Positions 6,501 through 9,446 of a DNA stretch of 9,446 nucleotides are shown here, in pieces. Every line of letters begins with the position of its first letter. Position 1 is the stretch's first letter. Source of the stretch: DATJGR01 sp035494855 (GTDB lineage: Bacteria > Pseudomonadota > Gammaproteobacteria > Pseudomonadales > Azotimanducaceae); the NCBI GenBank assembly GCA_035494855.1, contig DATJGR010000042.1, forward strand, positions 1-9,446, written 5' to 3'. The notes below the pieces were generated by a model. That model did no database searches. It worked only from the letters and a program-made list of their open reading frames with translations, and had not been told where the DNA came from. The position numbers were made by a program, and so were the translations under genes.

Positions 6501-7590
6501 CGAACAGTGGACGCTGATACCGTCGAATTACTGGCATGTCGAGCACGACGGCCTCACGCCGATGAAGCTCGCAACCGATGCGTCCGAGGGGCCGCGCTTT
6601 CAACCGCTAGGGGGCGAGACGCTGCAGGTTCGTTTGACGCGTCCGGTGCCGATTCCCGGCGAAACGATCACGGTCGAGCGGGTCGATGTAACCGAAGCGC
6701 CGGGCTCGCGTGCGCGGCGGACCACCCTCGGCCTCGCGCTGCTGAGCAGCCAGGGCGGCAACTATCCGGTACGGCTTCCGGACGGAGCGAAGATCCTCAG
6801 CGTCGCGATCGACGGCCAGCCGCAGCCGATCCCGACGTCGGTCGAGACCCTGCCGCTGCCGGTGGTACCCGGCGAACAGCATGCGCAGATCACGTTGGAG
6901 ACACCGATCGCGTCGGGTGCGTCGATCCGCACGAGCGCGATCGAACTCCCCGGACGGGCCTATAACATCGCGCTGCACCTCAGTCTGCCCACCGATCGCT
7001 GGCCCCTGTTCGTCGGCGGTCCGCGGCTCGGTCCGGCCGTCTTGTACTGGGGCGTCATGCTGGTGGTGATCGGCGTGGCATGGGCGCTGTCGCGGATACC
7101 GGCGCTTCCGCTTTCGGCACTCGACGGCGTGCTGCTCGGGTTCGGCATGAGCCTCTGCAATCTGCCGAGCACCGTGCTGGTCGCGGCCTGGTTGCTGTTG
7201 CTGTTGGCGCGGCTGCGCTATGCCGAGCGATTGAGGAGCGCGACGCCGCGAATGTTTCATTTCGTGCAGGTTGTCGTCGCGGGCGTGTCGATCGCCGCGC
7301 TGATCGCGCTGGCGGCCAGCGTGCCGATGGGTCTGCTCGGTACGCCGGAGATGCACATCGTCGGCAACAACTCGTCCGCGTACGACTATCACTGGTTCCA
7401 GGACCAGGCGGCGACACAGCTGCCGACCGCCTACGTCCTGTCGCTGCCGATGTGGACGTATCGCGTGGTGATGCTCGCGTGGTCGCTGTGGCTCGCGTTC
7501 GCGGTGTTGCGTTGGGTGCGCTGGGGTTGGACCGCCTTCACCGCAGGCGGAATCTGGAAGCGCGACGCCGAACCACCCGTGTCGAACTAG
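3586..7590 (+). CDS. Large exported multi-spanning inner-membrane protein with duplicated modules, function unknown
   Basis: I do not recognise this 1334-residue protein. It begins with a signal peptide (basic MNRRRDR, hydrophobic 8-22, likely cleavage after about 27 in LARAAEPS). A large beta-rich region (29-450) follows, then membrane helices at about 468-488, 490-506, 510-526 and 536-556, a hydrophilic loop (557-660) with a Pro/Ala- and Glu-rich linker (576-610), and a helix at 663-683. At 694-719 there is a second signal-peptide-like stretch (LRRMIGPAAVALFVTAG, then ARAD). The whole order then repeats: beta-rich region 720-1140, helices about 1148-1169, 1178-1195, 1196-1212 and 1224-1246, a short loop, and a last helix 1290-1311. 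Basic residues (RWVRWGW, WKRD) put the C-terminus in the cytoplasm, so both beta regions should be periplasmic. Cysteine pairs C51/C63 and C740/C744 sit at corresponding places. I see no catalytic motif. An envelope or sensing role is conceivable but unproven. Confidence 0.9.
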   Translation: MNRRRDRWVALLVLIATVALGSLARAAEPSIPPVLEPWRGWVLDRHPELKCPPRFDNGQVRPCVWMSTLNLELGRTGGRFTVDVELFSDADVTLPGGPDQWPSDVRSNGAPAIVTRLNDRPRVRLTPGRYSLNGAFSWNEMPDAISLPRQHGILRLTLEGSAIAQPLIEGERLWLGKAPGSASEVPNDSLTARVYRRIDDGVPMMLTTYVDLSVAGSHRIVTLGRALPQGYEATALKSNLPARLDANGHLKVQVEPGEWQVQLSGRALGTPTSFRATPETDNWPKEEIWGFNADRTLRVVNVEGATPIDLSQTNAPFKDLPAYVVTTENDLKLVEQFRGDPSPSPNDFSLARSIWLSFDGSSYTVRDTLDGKLSMPTRLAATFVPGRMTVDDTPELITRLGDAKPGVELPGGTHRIVAVSEIPRPRFDTAVGWETDVAALSGELHLPPGWRLLWTHGVDRAPTAWLPSWTLWDIFLVVISVVLALRLLGRGAAALVALALVLVYQEPEAPTLVWILLLLLLAVLRIGRGRFGQFARLSYVVVFAFTVIAVLTFAIDNFRMAIYPQLENGDYVGYVPEEPAPAPAAIPFVKRAAQDSVSSLEEAVVSAERATSTPRKQLVANIQVQTGPGVPTWQWRNETLIWDGPVTAAQPVDLVLSPPWLTRSLHVIGPVLLLLLVALFGGAALPPSTPQPGWLRRMIGPAAVALFVTAGFVPPDARADIPSPDMLNELEKRLTEPPDCLPACAAVERATVKLNGDALTLQLDINAARAVAVPLPATAAQWWPLDARDGERPAVVSRDASGQLSIALKEGAHSIELSGPVTHVDRFELPFPMPPGSVSLDLKGWRAYGEQHGHLRGAALQFEREASTLAGRSAASLAPEPIAPYFRLSRRFDFGLEWRVHTTLERIAPQSGSIPFAVPLVSGESLLDGRVRVENGRIIGVLPPDEQQVEWDSALATADALQLTGPPLPQWTEQWTLIPSNYWHVEHDGLTPMKLATDASEGPRFQPLGGETLQVRLTRPVPIPGETITVERVDVTEAPGSRARRTTLGLALLSSQGGNYPVRLPDGAKILSVAIDGQPQPIPTSVETLPLPVVPGEQHAQITLETPIASGASIRTSAIELPGRAYNIALHLSLPTDRWPLFVGGPRLGPAVLYWGVMLVVIGVAWALSRIPALPLSALDGVLLGFGMSLCNLPSTVLVAAWLLLLLARLRYAERLRSATPRMFHFVQVVVAGVSIAALIALAASVPMGLLGTPEMHIVGNNSSAYDYHWFQDQAATQLPTAYVLSLPMWTYRVVMLAWSLWLAFAVLRWVRWGWTAFTAGGIWKRDAEPPVSN
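3661..5637 (+). repeat. Module A of an internal protein duplication (residues 26-684)
   Basis: First copy of the repeated module. Anchors I align by eye to module B are: the post-signal start IPPVLEPW with C51/C63; LPGGPDQWP; GRYSLNGAFSWNEMP; VYRRIDDGVPMMLTTYVDLS; NGHLKVQVEPGEWQVQ; EEIWGFNADRTLRVVNVEGA then TPIDL; VELPGGTHRIVAVSE; and the helices ending LLLLLLAVLRI. The module closes with GPGVPTWQWRNETLIWDGPV, then LSPPW and helix five. Its last loop is about 60 residues longer than that of module B. Confidence 0.7.
5740..7518 (+). repeat. Module B of an internal protein duplication (residues 719-1311)
   Basis: Second copy. Counterparts to module A are: IPSPDMLNEL with C740/C744; VPLPATAAQWWPLD; GAHSIELSGPVTHVDRFELP; LSRRFDFGLEWRVHTTLERI; NGRIIGVLPPDEQQVEWD; TEQWTLIPSNYWHVEHDGLT then PMKL; LPVVPGEQHAQITLETPI; helices containing LLLLLARLRY; then SAYDYHWFQDQAATQLP, LSLPMW and helix five. 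Conservation is structural (order, spacing, tryptophans) more than identity, so the duplication is old. Confidence 0.7.
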
Positions 7591-7618
7591 TGTCGTGTAC
7601 CACCGGACACGGCACTAG
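7587..7618 (+). promoter_or_regulatory. 12-bp hairpin overlapping a stop codon
   Basis: CTAGTGTCGTGT (7587-7598) pairs with ACACGGCACTAG (7607-7618) through 12 pairs, one of them G-U, around the 8-base loop ACCACCGG. The TAG stop of the large gene (7588-7590) is inside the left arm. No T run follows, so this is not a standard intrinsic terminator. It may weaken read-through into the next gene or protect a 3' end, and it is flanked on both sides by the rare tetramer CTAG. Confidence 0.6.
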
Positions 7619-7633
7619 AATGGCCGGCGCCGT

Positions 7634-7640
7634 AACGGAG
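7634..7640 (+). promoter_or_regulatory. Ribosome binding site that sets the reductase start
   Basis: AACGGAG lies 8 bases before ATG 7649. The in-frame GTG at 7640 overlaps this site and would add only three residues, so ATG 7649 is the better start. Confidence 0.7.
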
Positions 7641-7648
7641 TGAACCTG

Positions 7649-8863
7649 ATGTCGAGATTCGTTGTGATCGGTGGCGGTCATGCCGCGGGACAAGCCGTCG
7701 CCAGCCTGCGTCAGGACGGCTTCGAAGGCGAGATCGTCATAATCGGCGACGAATCGCACGTGCCGTATCAGCGACCGCCGCTGTCGAAGCAATACCTCTC
7801 GGGTGAACACACGATCGATCGCGTGTATCTGCGGGCGGCGGCGTTCTATCAGGAGCGCAAGGTCACGCTGCATCTCGGCGTGCGGGCGACGCGCATCGAT
7901 CCGAAGGCCCACACTGTGGCGATGTCCACCGGCGAAACGATCCAGTACGACAAGCTGCTGATCGCTACCGGCAGCCGCGCCCGACGCCTCGACATCCCCG
8001 GCAGCGATCTGGCGGGAATTCACTACCTGCGTACCGTCGCAGACGTCGACGCGATCCGCGCCGGATTCGGCGCCGGCAAGAAGATGACGATCGCCGGCGG
8101 CGGCTACATCGGTCTTGAAGTCGCGTCGGTGGCCGTCACTGCCGGCCTCGACGTCACCGTGCTCGAAATGGAGGACCGCATTCTCAAACGCGTCACCACG
8201 CCGGCGATGAGCGCGTTCTACCACGCGCTGCACACCGGACGCGGCGTGACGATCCGCACCAGCACGAAAGTGTCAGGGTTTGCCGGGAAAGACGGACACG
8301 TCGAAGCGGTGCTCACCGCGACCGGCGAGCGGATTCCGGCGGACATCGTGCTCGTCGGCGTCGGCATCATTCCGAATACCGAACTCGCGTCGGAGGCCGG
8401 CATCGCCTGCGACAACGGCATCCTGGTGGATGATCACTGCCGCACGTCCGACCCCGACATCTACGCCGCCGGCGACTGCACTAATCACCCGAACGCGCTC
8501 CTCGGACGGCGGCTGCGCCTCGAGAGCGTGCCGAACGCAATGGAGCAGGCGCGCGTCGCCACGGCGAACATGAACGGCGGCGACGCTACGTACGCGTCGA
8601 TTCCGTGGTTCTGGTCCGACCAGTACGAACTGAAGCTGCAGATGGTCGGCTTCTCGTCCGACGGCGACACCGCAGTGATGCGCGGCGATCCGTCGGCAAA
8701 CCAGTTCGCGACCTTCTATCTGAAGGACGGCGTGCTGGTGGCGGTGGACGCGGTGAACAGTCCGCGCGAATTCATGGCGTGCCGGCAGATGGTGGACAAG
8801 CGTTCGAAGCCCGATCCCGCCAAGCTCGCCGATCCGAAGGTGCCGCTGAAGGAACTCATCTAG
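7649..8863 (+). CDS. FAD-dependent ferredoxin/rubredoxin reductase-type oxidoreductase
   Basis: A 404-residue flavoprotein of the putidaredoxin-reductase (CamA/ThcD) type, which passes electrons from NAD(P)H through FAD to a small iron-sulfur protein. The FAD-binding dinucleotide fold is at the N-terminus (FVVIGGGHAAG, 4-14) with the subfamily signature VPYQRPPLSKQYLSG (38-52) and LLIATGSRARR (103-113). The NAD fold follows (IAGGGYIGLEVAS, 148-160); the acidic E173 at the end of its second strand favours NADH over NADPH. FAD is also held by DIYAAGDCTN (D276). The C-terminal interface contains PNAMEQARVA and PWFWSDQYELKLQMVG, typical of these reductases. Nothing suggests a membrane anchor. No ferredoxin, rubredoxin, cytochrome P450 or dioxygenase gene is in the window, so its partner is unknown. 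The large membrane-protein gene ends 58 bases upstream on the same strand, so co-transcription is possible but crosses a hairpin. Confidence 0.94.
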   Translation: MSRFVVIGGGHAAGQAVASLRQDGFEGEIVIIGDESHVPYQRPPLSKQYLSGEHTIDRVYLRAAAFYQERKVTLHLGVRATRIDPKAHTVAMSTGETIQYDKLLIATGSRARRLDIPGSDLAGIHYLRTVADVDAIRAGFGAGKKMTIAGGGYIGLEVASVAVTAGLDVTVLEMEDRILKRVTTPAMSAFYHALHTGRGVTIRTSTKVSGFAGKDGHVEAVLTATGERIPADIVLVGVGIIPNTELASEAGIACDNGILVDDHCRTSDPDIYAAGDCTNHPNALLGRRLRLESVPNAMEQARVATANMNGGDATYASIPWFWSDQYELKLQMVGFSSDGDTAVMRGDPSANQFATFYLKDGVLVAVDAVNSPREFMACRQMVDKRSKPDPAKLADPKVPLKELI

Positions 8864-8938
8864 CCGGGTGCCCGGCACCAGACGTTCACTTGACTGGATG
8901 CCGCCGCTGCCTGCCACCGGTGTTCACGTATGGCGCGG
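8864..8938. other. Convergent intergenic gap with weak hairpins and repeat-like motifs
   Basis: Between the convergent stops, GCCGG (8863-8867) and CCGGC (8872-8876), or alternatively GGTGC and GCACC (8867-8879), can form short stems without a T run, so no firm terminator can be called. On the minus strand GTGAACACCGGT (8927-8916) and GTGAACGTCTGGTGCCGG (8889-8872) resemble the arms of the hairpin at 2366-2397. Confidence 0.4.
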
Positions 8939-9446
8939 CTATGCGGTCACGATGATCGGTGCGCCGTCAGTCACGATCAGCGTCTGCTCGAATTGCGCCA
9001 CCAGTTCGCCGACACCGCACGTCAACGTCCAGCCGTCGTCCATCTCGAACACGTCTTCGGCGTCGGTGGTGAAGAACGGCTCGATCGTCAGCACCATGCC
9101 GCGCCGGAGTACGCGACGCTCCCGCGGATTGTTGCGCGGCACGTAGCTCGGTTCTTCGTGCAGCGTGCGACCCACGCCGTGGCTCGCGAGGTTGCCGACG
9201 ATGCGATAACCGTAACGATCCGCGACCCGCTGCACCGCGTGACCGATCACGTTGAGCGAGCGGCCCGCGCGAACGCGTCGCAACGCCTCGCCGACAGCCT
9301 GGCGTACGGCGCGGCAGATACGGGTGCGCGCCGGGTCCGCAGGCGCGAGCACGAACGATTCACCCATGTCAGCGATGTAGCCGTTGAACTCCGCCGACAC
9401 GTCGATGTTCACCATGTCGCCCGCCAGAAGCCGACGCGGCCCCGGA
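8939..9446 (-). CDS. map: M24 metallopeptidase, type I methionine aminopeptidase-like (5' end cut by window)
   Basis: Dinuclear-metal peptidase that removes the N-terminal methionine from new cytoplasmic proteins, or a close M24 relative. The last 168 residues are visible. All five metal ligands of the pita-bread fold are present: Asp in GDMVNIDVS (codon 9401-9403), Asp in IADMGESF (9368-9370), His in ASHGVGRTLHEEPSYVP (9179-9181), Glu in LTIEPFF (9080-9082) and Glu in AQFEQTLIVT (8987-8989). The second histidine, in LHEEP, is also conserved. Differences from E. coli Map are ADMGESF where a GDTS-type sequence is usual, AQFEQTL for AQYEHTI, and a GVGEL insertion-like turn before the last ligand. 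The reading frame continues to the window edge upstream of the internal ATG 9413-9415 (PRRLLAGD precedes it), so that ATG is not the start. Whether this is the sole Map or a paralogue cannot be seen here. Confidence 0.9.
   Translation of the reverse strand, partial: PGPRRLLAGDMVNIDVSAEFNGYIADMGESFVLAPADPARTRICRAVRQAVGEALRRVRAGRSLNVIGHAVQRVADRYGYRIVGNLASHGVGRTLHEEPSYVPRNNPRERRVLRRGMVLTIEPFFTTDAEDVFEMDDGWTLTCGVGELVAQFEQTLIVTDGAPIIVTA

Noticed and set aside
6607..7392. 261-codon minus-strand frame within the large gene
   Set aside because: Lies over the second membrane block and has antisense-type composition without motifs.
8863..8879. GC-rich palindrome after the reductase stop as an intrinsic terminator
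   Set aside because: The stems are only 5 bp, mutually exclusive and not followed by a T run; kept only as a note on the gap.

Overview
The window is GC-rich bacterial chromosome with dense gene packing and strong codon bias. The order miaB-phoH on one strand, with a DUF1820 gene divergent from miaB, is a proteobacterial arrangement. MiaB and PhoH read most like gammaproteobacterial proteins (for example a PhoH stretch reading RIRNRGNEF), although a betaproteobacterium cannot be excluded. No tRNA, rRNA, CRISPR array, insertion sequence or phage gene is visible. This looks like ordinary chromosome with one very unusual gene.

Layout. Positions 1-522 (minus) hold the N-terminal half of a PhoH-family ATPase, cut by the window edge. 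Positions 551-1900 (minus) hold MiaB, which reads into phoH across a 28-base gap, so the two form one operon. A 103-base divergent intergenic region (1901-2003) carries two interleaved sigma70-type promoters, one for miaB-phoH and one for the rightward DUF1820 gene (2004-2339). DUF1820 converges on a leftward FMN-dependent alpha-hydroxy-acid dehydrogenase (2398-3471), with a perfect 13-bp hairpin between them that can serve both strands as a terminator. Divergent from the dehydrogenase is a 4-kb gene (3586-7590) for a 1334-residue exported, multi-spanning membrane protein that I do not recognise. It is followed on the same strand, after a hairpin overlapping its stop codon, by a ferredoxin/rubredoxin reductase-type flavoprotein (7649-8863). 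A metal-dependent M24 peptidase of methionine aminopeptidase type (8939 to the right edge, minus) converges on it and is cut at its 5' end.

How the genes relate. miaB and phoH belong to the tRNA-modification and RNA-processing group usually followed by ybeY. The other genes are housekeeping or metabolic genes without an evident common pathway. The main discovery candidate is the 1334-residue protein. By eye it is a head-to-tail duplication of one module: export signal, periplasmic beta-rich region, four membrane helices, periplasmic loop, one membrane helix. The second copy even keeps a signal-peptide-like segment in the middle of the protein. Its function is unknown. The downstream flavoprotein may be co-transcribed with it, which would suggest a redox link, but that is inference.
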